A stretch of DNA of 64,000 bases from Sphingobium indicum BiD32 (GTDB lineage: Bacteria; Pseudomonadota; Alphaproteobacteria; Sphingomonadales; Sphingomonadaceae): assembly GCF_000382885.1 (NCBI RefSeq), contig NZ_CAVK010000124.1:18008-82007 (forward strand), given 5' to 3'. The notes beneath the pieces are model-generated. The model was given only the letters and a program-made list of their open reading frames with translations. It had not been told where the DNA came from and did not search any database. Shown here in pieces: positions 7,365 through 22,300 of the stretch. Each line of letters starts with the position of its first letter. Position 1 is the first letter of the stretch. The position numbers and the translations under genes are program-made.

Positions 7365-10300
7365 ATGGAGCACGACGTAAAGGCGCTTCGCATTTTAGGC
7401 GATATCCTGGCCCGCGGTCGGCGCTCATTGGACAGATTGCCCGATGACTGGCGTATGCGCCGTCGGGCCGCGCTGCGAAATTCGTCCAGTCTGGCAAACC
7501 GGCTCCATTTCGAGGCGGTAGAGCCGCGCCTGTTGCTGGCGGCGGACGTGCCGCCGATCACCGGTACTATCGAAGTGCCGGGGGAAACCGATCGCTTCGC
7601 ATTCACGTTGACCGAACCCAAGAAGGTGGTGTTCGATTCCCTTACCGCCACCAACAATATCTTCTGGGCACTGACCGACCAGAAGGGCAGCATTGTCTCC
7701 AACCGCAATCTGGCGCAGTCGGATTCCTATGATTTTTCGGGCGGCAACATACTCGATCTGCAAGCTGGCGAATATACACTCAGCATTGATGGCCGGGCCG
7801 ACGCGACCGGCAATTATGCATTCCGCCTGCTCGATCTCGCCAATGCCGATGTGTTTACGCCGGGAGACGTGGTCAACGGGCTGCACAAGGCGAACGAAAC
7901 CGCGCTCTACAAGTTCGACGCGCTGGCCGGGGACAGCTTTTTCTTCGATGCGCACAGCTACCCGGCTGAATCGACAGCGTGGCGGCTGGTCGGCCCGGAC
8001 GGCGAATATGTTACAGGGCCAAATGCGTTCGACGATTCCGGTGCCTATCTGCTGAATCGTAGCGGTACGTACATGATGGAGATTGAGGGCCGGGTTTATA
8101 ATTCAGCCACAGCCGACATCAGCTATTCCTTCACCTTCGGCAAGATTACGCAGACCAGCGCTGCCTTGACGATCAATGAGCGGGTGCAGGGCCGCCTCGC
8201 GACCGCGGGCAGCAGCACGGTGTTCGATTTCGACATCGCCAGCGACAGCAAGCTGCTGTTCGACAATCTGATACGCCGGGACAGCCTCAAATGGTCGCTG
8301 ACCGGACCACGCGGCCAGGTGATCAACAACCGGAATTTCAACAGTTCGGATTCCTTCAATGGTGATCCGCTGCTCGATCTTGTCGCGGGACAGTATAAGC
8401 TGACGGTGTTTGCCGATGGCGACGCGACCGGTGACTTTGCCTTCCGTCTGCTCGATTTTTCGACGACGGCCACCGCGATCAGCGCAGGCGATAGTTTTGG
8501 CACGACCATCGAGGATGGTGGCGCGCTGGCCAATATTGCGCACGCCACGGGCGCGCCGCTCGATTATGCAGCGCAGGGCGGGACGATCAACCGCAGTTGG
8601 GATGTCGCCACGCTCGGCGAGCTTGAAGTCGCGAACGATGCGGCGCTCAATCCGGCGGCGATCACGGTCGAAGCATGGGTCAACGCACGCAGCGGCGGCG
8701 GCTTTTATCAGGGCATCGTCAGCAAGGTAAACGATACTGGATGGAGCAATGGCTACGGGCTGGTGCGTGTCGGGGGCAATGTCCGCTTCTTCGTCAACAA
8801 CTGGAGCGATGGCTTTGTCGAGGCGCCGCTCGCGACGGATCAATGGAAGCATGTTGCTGGTGCCTATGACGGCACGACCTTGCAGCTTTATATCGATGGC
8901 GCGCTGGTTGCCGAAAAGGCCTATGACGCGGCGATCAATCACAGCGCCAATGCGCTCAACATCGGTGCGGCACCGACCGGCAATTATCAGTTTGACGGGC
9001 AGGTTGACGATGTGCGCCTGTGGGGCATGGCGCGCAGCGCGGCCGATATCGCCAGCGGATACCAGCGCCCGTTGTCAGGCAGCGAGGGCGGCCTTGCGGG
9101 CTATTGGCGTTTTGACGAGGCGACCGGTCAGAGCGCTGCGGGTCTCGCACCGGGCGCTATGGCTGCCAGCGGTGTCCTGCGGCGCGGGACAGAGACAAAG
9201 CTGTTCCGGTTCGACGGGGTGGAGGACGACCATTATTTCTTCAACCTGCTGAGCGCGAGCAACAACCAGTATATCCGGGTCTATCGCCCCGATGGCACCT
9301 TGCTGCTCAACGGATCGGGACTGGGCGATATCGACCTGGGGAAATTGCCCGAAACGGGCGAATATCTGATCGCAGTCGAAGGTTATCTCTACAATCAGGG
9401 CAGTGCGGCCTTTACCGCAGAACTGCTCAAGGTTTCGGACGATGCTGCCGCGCTGACGCTGAACGCGCTGACCAGCGGGCGGATCGATACCGGAGAAGCC
9501 GATCGCTTCACATTCACGCTGAGTGAAGCAACGAAGCTCGCCTTTGATTCGCTGACGGCGAATTCTGCGCTGAGTTGGTCGCTGACCGGGCCGTTTGGCG
9601 CGGAAATCACCGATCGAAATTTCTACTATTCCGATTCAGCCGAGATCGACACCAATGGTAACCAGCTGCTCAACCTGGCGCCTGGCACATATACGCTCAC
9701 CGTCGATGGTGCCGGCGATACAGCTGCCGATTATCAGTTCCGCCTGCTCAATCTTGCAAGCGCAACCGCGCTGACACTGGGCGCAGAAACCTCCGGCAGG
9801 CTGGAGCCGGGCAATGAGACCGATATGTTCGCGTTCACCGGGCAAGAAGGCGATGCGATCACGGTCGAGCGGATTTCGAGCACGAATGCCAATGCGTTCT
9901 GGCGGCTATATGATCCGCTGGGCCGTCTCGTCACATCCGCGCGCCAGTTCAATGACGCGGTGCCGCTCACGCTCGACTATGACGGAACCTATGTTCTGAT
10001 GCTCGAAGGGCGGGTGTGGGAAGGTGCGCCGGTCGACTATGCGATCAAGGTCAGCCGCACCGGCAATACGGCGCCGCCCGACAGGGGCACGGGGACTGCG
10101 TTCACCCTCGGCGCGGCGGTCGGCGATACGCTGGGTGCCGCAGACGAAATCGATCTCCACAGCTTTACCATTGCGACACCCACGAGGGTCTATTTCGACA
10201 GTCTGACGCCTGACACGGGAAAGTCATGGGCGCTGTTCGGTCCATCCGGGCGTATCACGCCGGATCGCCTCTTTTATTACACCGACAGTTTCGAGAATTA

Positions 10301-13300
10301 CGCAAACACCTTTATCGATCTGACACAGCCGGGCGACTATCAGATTCGCGTGCAGGGCAGCACTGGCGCCTACAGCTTCCGTCTGCTTGATTTTGCAAGC
10401 GCCACGCCCGTCGCGGCGGATGGCAGCGTCACATCCTCCGCACTGACGCCAGTGCGTGAGACGGACATTTTCAGTTTTACCGCGAGCGCTGGCGAGGAAA
10501 TCATCCTCGACGTGCGCGATTATCCAAATAGCGCAAGCTGGCGCATCTTTTCGAGCACCGGGCGGCAGGTATTTGGTCCTTCCGGCTTCGATTATCACCA
10601 ACTCACCATGCCCGCTTCGGACACCTATTATTTTGTCGTGGAGGGCCGTGTCTGGGATAGCAGCGCGTCCGACAATTATGGCTTCATCCTCAATCGCCCG
10701 GCCGATCCCGCGCCGATCGATCTGACGCTGAATGACATCACGGAAGGCACCATCGCCAAGACAGGAGATATCCAGCGCTATCGCTTCACGGTCGATACGC
10801 AGAAGCTTGTGATTTTCGACAATTACAGCGCCGAGGTCTATCTCGAATGGGCGATGACCGGGCCGCAGACATCCGTTGGCAACCGCTTCTATTATTCGGA
10901 CAGCTACGAACAGCAGAACCGCACGCCGATGCTGTTGGAGGCAGGCGACTATGAGCTGGTGGTCCGGGGATCACAGCAGGTAGAAACCGGCGGGAGGACG
11001 CTGGGCGACTATAAGTTCCGCCTGCTTGACGCCGCCGCCGGGACATTGCTTGCGGTCGATGGTTCCAGCACGTCCGGCACGCTCGATCCGGGGCGGGAAA
11101 CCGATGTTTATCGCTTCACGGCGGCAGCGGACGAGAAGATCTTTTTTGACGGGATTCAGGGTGCGGGCAATGGATCGCTCAAAATCCTCGATGCCTTCGG
11201 TCAGGTCGTTTACGGCCCTACCGACTTCCGTGATGCCGCCATAACCATGCCGCGCGCCGGCACCTATACATTGCTGGTGGAAGGGCGGCCCTGGGACAAC
11301 ACAGCAACAATAAACTATCAGTTTGCGCTGTCGCGGATCGAGGCGGACCCTGCTCCTATTGCGCTCAATCTTGGCGAGCGGACCACCGCGACCATCGCCA
11401 AACCGACACAGAAGCAGCGTTATACATTCACGCTTACTGCGGCAAAATCCTTTTATTTTGACAGTTTTACGCCGGACAGCGAGATTTTCTGGACCATTTC
11501 CAGCGCGGGGCTGAACCTTGTCAGCAGCAATTTCTACAGCACCGATTCCTACGAAAACAATGCCGACCGCATTTTCACGCTTCCCGCTGGCGACTATGAT
11601 CTGGATATTTCCGCCACCGCCGGAAAGACAGGCAGTGCCGAGTTCCGTTTGATCGACACGGCGTCCGCCACTGCGCTTACCTTCGGCCAGCCGGTTCGTT
11701 CCGACCTTACGCCGTTGCGCGAAACGGATGTTTACAGTTTTGAGGGGACGGCGGGCGAGACGATATTCTACCAGAATCTGCAAAGCCAGCCCAACGCCTC
11801 TTTGCGGATTATCGATCCCGATGGCCTTCAGTTCGTCGGTCCGACGAACATGGACAACCGCGAGATCGTGCTGCCCAAGACAGGGCGTTATCTGATCCTG
11901 CTGGAAGGGCGGGTGTGGGATGCCAGCGCCAGTCAGAGTTATGGCTTTACCCTGCAAAAGCCGACCAACCCCACCCAGACCATCGCCATCGACGGCACGA
12001 CCAACGGGCTACTGACGCGCCCCGGCAAGATCGGCAACGCCCTTGCATTTTCCGCCCATGAGCAGATCCAGATCGTCGATCCCGCGCTTGACCTGCGGCA
12101 GGATGTGACGATCGAATTCTGGATCAATCCCGATCGGCAGGCGGACGCATGGTCGCCGATCGTTTACAAGGCCGATGATGCGGGACAACGCGGCTATTCC
12201 GTGTGGTTCAACTCCAGCGGCCTCATCCATTTTTCGAGTATGCGCGGCGCGTCAAACGACACGCTGGAGACGGCAAGCGGTGCGGTTCCCTATGGCGAGT
12301 GGAGCCATGTCGCCGCGGTGCTGGAGCGCAGCACCGGTACGATGAAAATCTATATCAACGGTGCGCTGGCCGCCTCCCGCTCGGTCAGCACGGCGCTGTC
12401 GAACGGTTCGCCTGACACGCCCTTGATCGTCAGCGGCACCAGCGAATATAATGAGGCCTATCGCAAGTTCGAGGGCGGGCTGGACGAAGTGCGCGTCTGG
12501 AGCAGCGGGCGCACAGAGGCACAGATCGCCGCAAATATGGATGCGGGGGCGCCGACGGACACCACTGGCCTGGCATTGCGACTGGGTCTGGATGCCGTGA
12601 CGTCGGGGGCCGTGACAAATAGTGTCACCGGCGCGACGATCCCGGTTTTGCGTGACCTTGCAAACGTCAAGGGCGTGGTCGAAGGCCGTCTCAGCACGCC
12701 GGGCGACAAGCGGACCTATACATTCACCGTCGCCGAACGCACGACGATGCTGTTCGACAGTCTGCATGACAATGACCAGATGGTCGTTTCCGTCACCGGG
12801 CCGGGCGGTTTTTCGATATCGAACAATCTGCGCAACGGCGACAGTTACGAACTGGGCGGGAGCAACCCCGTTTTCACCGTCGAGCCGGGCACCTACACCA
12901 TCCTGGTCGATGGCACGGGCGCCGCCACCGGAGCCTTCGCCTTCCGCTTGCTCGACTTGTCGGCGGCACCGCTGGTGCCCTTCGATACCGCGATTTCGCA
13001 GACGGCAAGCGGTTCCTCGGAAAGCTATGCCTATCGCTTGGATGTCGATCCCGGCGACAACCTGCTGTTCGACGTCCAGCAGGTGACCAATTCGGGCAAC
13101 AGGGTTTCGTATCGACTGATCGATCCTTATGGCCGCCAGATTTTCGGGCCGGTCGACTTTTCTTCGCGGGAAACCGGGGCATTGGCGATCGGCGGCGTCT
13201 ATACGCTGATCGTCGAGCCGCGGGTCTGGCGCGAATGGCCGGTGGATTTCCGCTTCGCTGCATATAAGGTTGCGGCCACGCCGCCGGTGGCAATCACGCT

Positions 13301-16300
13301 CGACGGCCCCAATCCCCAAGCGCCACAGATACAGCCTGGCAAGAGCGGCAATGCGCTTAGCCTGCGCGGGGTCGATTATGTCGAGGTGCCAAGCAGCCCG
13401 GAGGTATCGCCAACCCGCAATCTGACGGTCGAAGGCTGGTTCAAGCTCGACCGGTTCACCAACAGCTGGACGTCGCTGGTCGCCAAATCGACCCATGACA
13501 CATCGCCCTATCGGATTGCGGTCAACGCCAACGGTTCGGTCTGGGCGGCTGTGCGCGATGCGTCCGGGGTGCAGTCGATCCAGACTGGCGGCGGCCTGAT
13601 TGCCGCGGGTGAATGGGCGCATATCGCGCTGGTGGCCGACCGCGACGGCGGCGCGATGAAAATCCTCGTGAACGGCGTGGAGCAGGCGTCGGGGACAATC
13701 AGGATCAGCAACAATGCCGATGCTGGCGAGCCGCTGCTGATCGGCCAGTATGAGGAAGTCGAGACCAGCTACGGTCAGTGGGAAGGTGCGGTCGACAGCT
13801 TCCGCATCTGGGATGTTGCACGCAGCGAGGCCGATGTTGCCGCCGGCATGACAAGTCCGCCAATGGCGGGCACCAGTGGCCTCCTCTACGCGCTCGATTT
13901 TGAAAGTACGGCATTGAGCGGCGGCGCCCTGTTGCGCACCACCAACGCCAATGGTGTTTCCGGCCGCATCGCGCAGCCGGGCGAAAGCGATATCTACAGC
14001 TTCAGCCTGACGGCCGAAACGCTCGTCATGCTGGACAGCCTGACGAATTCGGGCGACATCAACTGGACGCTGACCGGCCCGCAAGGCGAGATTGTGAGCG
14101 CCCGGCGCTTTAGCGACACCGACTCCGCCGATTTCACTGCGTCGCCCGTGCTGCGACTGGGTGCGGGGGACTATCAGCTGAAGATCGATGCGGTCGGCAG
14201 CGTGACTGGCAATTATAACTTCCGCCTGCGTGACCTTTCCCTGGGAACGCCCCTGACGCTCGGTTCACCGGTTTCGGGAACGCTCACTCCGACGAGCGAG
14301 ACCGACATTTATCGCTTCGCTGCCAATGCGGGGGAAACATTCTTCTTCGACGGTGGCACCGTCCATAACGACATGCGGTGGCGGCTGATCGATCCGTTCG
14401 GCAATGAAATATTCGGTCCCAATACGATCGGCAATATCGACGGGCAGGAGCTTGCCATCACTGGCGTCTATTCGCTGCTGATAGAGGGACGATCCTATAC
14501 CGCCACGGTCGCCGACTATCAGTTCGGCGTCTATCCGATCACCACGCAGAGCGCGGCGCTCACCATCGGATCGCGTGTGGACGGATCGATCGGTACGGTG
14601 GGCGAAAGCGACGCCTACAGCTTCACGCTCGGCGCGGCCAGCAAGCTGGTGTTCGACGCCCTGACGACGGCGACAGTCTTTAACTGGACGTTGCGTGGGC
14701 CTGATGGTGTCGAGGTCAGCAGCCGCAATGTCCATGATTCCGATGGTTTTGATTTCGGCGGCAATCCGGTGCTCAGCCTTGGCGCGGGCAGCTATACGCT
14801 GACGATCGATGCGACAGCGGAAAACACGGGCGATTACAGTTTCCGCCTGCTCGACATCGCATCTGCCGAGGAACTGGTGCCGGACGGGACGTTCAATCGC
14901 ACAATCGGTCAGAATGGTCAGGAAACGGACATGTTCCGCTTTACCGCCACGACCGGTATGCGCTTTGGCTTTGATGTGATCAGCAATTCTTCCGGCAACA
15001 ATAGCTGGCGGCTGATCGACCCGATGGGGCAGGTGGTTTTCGGCCCCGTGGGCCTTGGCGATACCGACCTGATGACGGCGGCGATGGCAGGCACATATAC
15101 CCTTCTGGTGGAAGGACGGCGTTCGGCGACCACGGATGGCAGCTACAGCTTCATCTACAATCAGCCCGCGATCCTGGCCGCAGGTGGCCAGACCAGCCAG
15201 GATTTCGACGTGGCGGGCCTGCCCTATATATTGGGCAATCACCGCGGGGTGGCCGCGCAGGTGCTGGCCGATGGCGGGGACAACGTCATAAGGCTGACTG
15301 ATTCCCTGCAAGTGAACAGCCAGAATTCAATCGCCTTCTCCGCCACCGGCAGCGGGCGACAGGATGTCGTCGATCTCGGTTTCGATTTCCGCCTGACCCG
15401 CCGCGCCGGCCAGACGGGAGATGCCGACGGCTTTGGCCTTCTATATTTGCCAGTCAGCCAATATGGCAATGGGGGGCCGGGCCTGCTGGTGACGCCGGAG
15501 GCCAATCTAGCCGGTGCGCTGGGTATCGGTTTCGACACGCTGAGCAATGGCGAAGTCAACGCCAATCACATTTCCATCCATTATAATGGCGTCAAGCTGA
15601 CCGACATCGCCGATCCCGGTCTGACGCTGGCCAGCGGTGATTGGGCGCGCGCGCGGCTAGTTGTGGAGCGGACCGATGGCGGATCGCTGGTCACAATCGA
15701 ACTCACGCCGGAAGGTGGCGCAACCATTGCCGTCGTCACCGATTTCTTCGTGGCGGGCATGGAGCTGGAGGCTGGACGTCTGGTACTGGGTGCCAGTCAG
15801 GGCAGTGCAACAGCCGATCAGGACTTTGACAATTTCGCGATCGCCATGACCGCTGCCGCGCAGCCGATGACGGCGCTGGCGCTCAACGATGCGGTCAGCG
15901 GTTCTATCGCTGCGGCTGGCGCGGTGCAGCGCTATGAATTTACGCTGACGGAAGAAACAGCGGTCGTTTTCGATGCGCTGACCAATAATAGCGCGCTGCG
16001 CTGGGAGATTAGCGGCCCGACCCAGACACCGGCCGCGCGTAGTTTCAACAGCACGGATTCTGCGGAATTTTCCGGCAATCCGGTCATGACGCTCGCGCCC
16101 GGCACGTATCGCGTCGCCATTTCAGCCACCGGCGCCAATACAGGCAGCTTCTCATTCCGCCTTGCTTCGCTGGCGGACGGCACAGCGATCAACCTGAACG
16201 AAACGCAGGATCTCACGCTCACGCCCGGCAACCTGACGGAAATATACCGGTTCGATGCTTCCGCCGGACAATCTCTGTTTTTCGACCTGCTCAGCGGATC

Positions 16301-19300
16301 GAATGATCCCTTCTGGCGACTGATCGACCCGGCTGGCAATCTGGTTTTCAACACGACGCGGGTTGGGGATGTCGAGGAGCCGCTGTTACCGCTCGACGGC
16401 ACCTACACGCTCCTGGTTGAAGGGCGCGTGGGCACGTCCGCGCCGCAGACTCTCAGTTTCCGTGTGGTCGATATGGTCGACAGCACCACGGCGCTGACGA
16501 TCGGCGAAACAGTCAGCGGCACCATCGCCGCGTCAGGCGCGAAGGCACGCTACACCTTCAGCGTCAGCGATCCGCAATATCTGATATTCGACAGCCTGAT
16601 CAACACGACCCAGATCGCATGGACGCTGACTGGCCCCTCCGGGACGATCCTTTCGCGCCATTTCCAGAATGCCGATGCCCATTCCGGCGCATCGCCCGGA
16701 GCGATCTTTTTCGAGCCGGGCGACTATGCCATCACGGTCGATGCCAATGATGATCTGACCGGTGATTTTGCCTTCCGCCTGCTCGATCTGGCGCTGGCGA
16801 GCGATCTTGTGCTCAACGCGCCGACCACCGGACGGCTGGAGCCGGGCAACAGCACCAATCTCTACAAATTCACCGGCGCTGTCGGTGACGAGATATATTT
16901 CGATTTCATCTCCAGCCCCGGATCGGGCCAGTGGCGGCTGTTCGATCCCGATGGCCGGGTGGCGATGAGCGCCAACTACCGCACGGACACCGGCTTCATC
17001 ACGCTTGAGAAGGCGGGCGTCTATACGCTGGCCTATGAAGGCCAGATCGGCGAAGGCGGACCGGTCGATTACCAGTTTCAGGTCGACAAGGTCGTGCACA
17101 AGAGCCGCACGATCGATCTGGGCGAGACGATCAGTTCGACGCTCGATCAACCCGGCCAGCGGGAGGATCTGCTTTTCACGTTGACCGAGGAAACCCTGGT
17201 CTATGTCGATGCGCTGTCGCCGTTCGGCGATGTCAGCTGGCGGCTGACCGGCCCGGCCGGTGACTTCGCCGCGCTGCCCTTCACCCAGACGGACAGTTAC
17301 GATCGATCCAACGCCCAGGTGGTCTATCGTCTGCCCGCTGGCGATCATGTGCTGCGGATCGAAAGCGGCACGACGGCGGACCGGGACTATTCCATCCGTT
17401 TGCAGAAGCTCTCTGATGCGCTGCCGATCACGCCGGGCGTGCCGGTCAATGGCACGCTCAGCCCCGGCTCCGAAACCGACATGTACCGGTTCGACGGTGA
17501 GGCGGGCGACCGCTTCTTCTTCGACAGGCTCAGCTATGCGGGCGTGTCCACCCACTGGCGGCTGATCGCGCCCAACGGCAGGCAGCTATTTGCCGGTGAC
17601 ATGAACGATGTCGATACGCTCGTCCTTCCCGATAGCGGCTCCTATACGCTGCTGATCGAAGGCTATGTGCAACAGGCCGCATCGGTCGGGACCTATAGTT
17701 TCAACGTGATCGAAAATACTTTGATCGCGCCTATCCGCATTTCCTCGCTGGAAGTGCGGCCCTCGCCCGATCTCATCCCGATCGAGCTGGCGGTCAGCAG
17801 CAGCGGCACGATCAGTTCCGGCAGCGAGATCACCATCAGCTGGAAAACACGCAATCAGGGTACGCGTCCGACCAGTGGCGCGTGGCAGGACCGGGTGTTG
17901 TTGCGCAATCTGGATACCAACGAGATTATCGGCAACATCCTGCTGGATGACAGCGGCACGGTGATCACCGCGGAGGGGGAACGGCAGCGGCAAACCACGC
18001 TTACGCTGCCCACGGGCAATCGCGGCGTAGGCCGGATCGGCGTGACGGTGACGAACGATGTCGCCAACACGATCGGCGAAGAAAATATCCTAGGCACGGC
18101 CGAAACCAACAATGCCGCGACGCTGGAGTTCACGTCGCAACTGGCCCCGTTCCGCGATCTCGTCGTTACCGATGTCGCAGCGGACCCGGCAGGTGGGTGG
18201 AACCCCGGCGATACCGTTACGGTCAACTGGACCACCACCAACGCGGGCAATAGCGCCACGGCGGCGGACTTCAGCGAACGCCTGTTCGTGCGCAACAGCC
18301 TGACGGGCCAGCAGGTGCAGGTCGCCACGGTCGGCTTTACCGGGACATTGGGCGCGGAGGCGGCGGCGCAACGGTCCGCGCAGATCATCTGGCCTGCCGG
18401 AATATTGGGGCAGGGTGTATTTGAATTTTCGGTGGTCACCGATATCTTCGACCAGGTCGCTGAGGCCAATACCGCCGCCACTGGCGAGACCAACAACAGC
18501 ACGGCGGAAACGATCACGTCCGCGCCCGATCTCCAGATACGCAATCTGGCCATCACCAACAGCGCGCCTGCTTCGGGCGATGTGATCACGCTGACATGGG
18601 ATGAAAGCAATCTGGGTAATGTCGGCACCCTTGCAGGGTTCGACAATCGCCTGCTGGTGCAGAATCTGACCACCGGCGAGACGCTGCTCAACAGCACGAT
18701 CATCACGACCAGCGCTTTGGCGGCAGGGGAAAGCCGCGCCCGCACCACCAGCTTCACCCTGCCTGAAGGACAGCGGGCGGTTGGGGACATCCGGGTCACC
18801 ATCATTGCCGACAGCAATGCGAACGGGCAGACGAGCGTGCGCGAGGCTGCCGCCGGGGTCGCGGCAGAGGGGAATAATAGCGCGCAAGCCGCGGTCGCCG
18901 TGACTGCCCGGCAATATGCAGATTTGCGCGTCAGCAATGTCAGTGCGCCGGCCAATGGACTGGGCGGGGGCAACATCACGGTCAGCTGGACCGTGACCAA
19001 CGCCGGTGTGGCCACGGCGGACGGTGTTGCATGGACCGACCGGGTGATATTGAGCATCGATGCCATCATCGGCAACGCAGACGATGTCATACTCGGCAAT
19101 ATCGCCCGAAACGGCGCGCTGGCCGAGGGGGGCAGCTATAATGGTTCGGGTACGCTGGCCCTGCCGAACGTGAATTCGGGCGATTATCGCATCTTTGTGG
19201 TGGCCGACGCGGCGCAGGACATTGTCGAACCCGATACGCGGGCAGACAATGTCGGTGGCCCCGCAAACGTCGCGATTACCAGCCGCGCACCCAATCTGGT

Positions 19301-22300
19301 GACGGAGGCCATATCCGGCCCGACTGCCACCGTGCTGGGCGGCGATCCCTTCACGGTTTCATGGCGGGTGCGCAACACTGGTGACGCCGCCGCTGCGGGC
19401 GGTCATGTCGATCGGCTTGTGCTGTCGGCCGATGGGGTCGCCGATGCGGATGACCTGATTCTGGCCGAAGTTTCGCGCGATGCCGGACTGGCAATAGGCG
19501 ACAGCTATACCGTATCCGTTCAGGCGCGTGTGCAGGACGGACGCAGCGGCGATTATCGCCTGATATTGGTGACCGATGCCGGAAGCACGGTGTTTGAAAA
19601 CGGGCTTGAAGGCGACAATGCCGGTGTCTCGGCTCCTGTCCGTTTCGCGGTTGCGCCGTCAGGCAATCTGGTCGTCGAAAGCGTCACCGCGCCTGCGGGC
19701 GCACGACCGGGCGAAACGGTAGAGGTCAGCTACATCATCCGCAACAGCGGCACGGTGACGGCGAGTGCGCCCTGGGCCGATCGCATCTATGTGGATGATG
19801 ACACGACCGTTTCCGGCGCCACTACGCTTGCCAGCGTCGTCCGCACATTCGATCTGGCACCGGGCGAGGCCTATGAGGTGCATCAGTCGGTCACATTGCC
19901 CGTGAGCCTGGCCGATGGCACATATAATATCCTTGTCCGCGCCGATGTTGGCCAGCAAGTGTTTGAAGGCGGCATAGAGGCGGACAATGACGGCGCGTCG
20001 GGCGCGCTTACGCTGACCCACCCCGATCTGGTGCCGATCAACGTTACACTGCCGGGCGGCGTCAATCCGCAATCGAACAGCGACATTGCCATGACGTGGC
20101 AGATCCGCAACGATGGGACAGGGGCCAGCATTGGTGGCTGGACGGACAGCCTCTGGTTATCGCGCGATGGCATCGTCGGTGCCGGGGACATCAAACTGGG
20201 CGAAGTCGTGCGCGGATCGAGCCTGGGCGTCGGCGAAGTTTACGACGGCGCGCTCACGGTCCATCTGCCGATTGATGCTTCGGGTGAATATCGCATCATC
20301 GTGCAGAGCGACAGCACAGCCGCTGTGCCCGAAACCAGTGCGGGCGAAACCAACAATAATGCCTCTGTCGCACTCACCGTCGGCCTTGCGCCTTATGCCG
20401 ATCTGGACGTCAGCAACGTCACCGCACCAGCCCGCACGATCAATGATCCCGCGCGCGTCACTGTCGGCTGGACGGTCACCAATATCGGCACCGGGCTGGG
20501 GACCGCCGATAGCTGGACAGACCGCGTCTATGTGTCGCGCGATGAGATATTCGGCGATGGCGATGACATATTGCTGGGTGAACTGGTACATTCTGGCGGG
20601 TTGGCACTGGGCGAAAGCTATGACGCCAACCTTGATCTGATCCTGCCCGCCGGATTCTACGGTCGCTATACCCTGTTCGTCCGTTCAGACGCGACAGAGA
20701 CGGTGTTCGAGAACGGTTCGGATGCCAACCGCACCGCTCTGGCGGGCTTCTTCGATGTGTCGCCCATTGCCTGGGCGGATCTGCAGATCGAAAGCGTGGT
20801 CGCGCCCACATTGGCGCAATCGGGCACGTCCATCGATGTGACATGGCGGGAAAGCAATCAGGGCATCGGCCTGACCAACACCGGCGAATGGTTCGACAGC
20901 GTCTACCTGGAGAGGACCGATGGCAGTGGCCGGATATTGCTTGGTTCGGTCAACCATCTCGGTTTCCTTGGGGTGGGGGACAGTTATGACCGCACCGCCA
21001 ACTTCACTCTGCCCGATGGGATAGCGGGAGACTATCGCATCGTCGTGGTCGCGCCGGGCGGCGACGATCCACGCAATCAGCCCTATGAATTTGCCTTTAC
21101 CGGCAACAATAGCGGCACATCCGCCCCGATCAGCATCTCGCTTGCGCCGCCACCCGATCTTCGCGTCACGGCCATCTCCGCTCCGGCAAATGGCGTAGAG
21201 GGCGGCGTGGTCGACATTAGCTGGACGGTGAAGAATGAAGGGCTGAGCGCGGCCGAAGGCAGTTGGGTGGACAAGGTCTATCTGCGCAAGGCGGGCGACA
21301 GCGGCGCGGGTACGCTGATCGGCACCTATAGCTATACCGGCCCGCTGGCGGCGGGCACCAGCTATACAAGGCGTGAGGAAATGCGTCTGCCGGCCAAAAC
21401 CAGCGACCGGTTCGAGGTAATTGTCGTCACTGATGCGGCCGACGCCGTTTACGAACATACGGCCGAGACTAACAATCGCTCGGTCGATGATGAGTCCATC
21501 CTGGTATCTGTACTGCCGCGCCCCGATTTGCAGATCAGCGAAATCATTGCGCCTGACACCGTGACAGCAGGTGCCACCGCCTCCGTCGATTTCACCGTGA
21601 TCAATCAGGGGCTGATCGAAGCCAATGGCAACTGGACCGATCAGGTCTGGCTGTCGCTGGATGACAAGATCAGCGGCGACGACATTCTCGTGTCGCAGCT
21701 GGCCAATCCGATCGCGCTGGATTCGCTGGAAAGCTATGAGTCGAGTTCGGCGACATTCACGGTGCCATTGCGGTTCCGGGGCAATGTTTTCGTGCTGGTG
21801 GCCACGGATACCGGCAATGCCGTCGACGAATGGCCCAACGACACGTCGGCCAGCAACGTGCGCGCGCAGCAGATTTATGTCGAACCGGTGCCGTTTGCCG
21901 ATCTCGTCGTCGACAATGTCGTCACCAATGCCCAGGCGTTCGAGGGCAACAGCGTGCCGGTGCGCTATACCGTGACCAATCGTGGCGCGGGCACCAGCAA
22001 TCTTGGTCAGTGGACCGAGCAGATCTGGCTGACCAGGGACAAGAACCGGCCGCACCCCGGTCTGGGCGACATATTGCTGACCAGTCTTACCTACACTGGC
22101 GGCCCGCTGGAGGAAGGGCAGGGCTATGATCGCGAACTGACTGTCACCCTGCCTGCCAGCGTGGTTTCCGGCACCTATTATATCATGCCCTGGGTCGATC
22201 CCTATGCGACGTTGCTGGAGGATTCGCTGGCGATCAACGTCAATCCCGATGATCCGGCCGAAATCCAGAGCAGCAATTATCGTGCCCGCGCGATCCAGAT

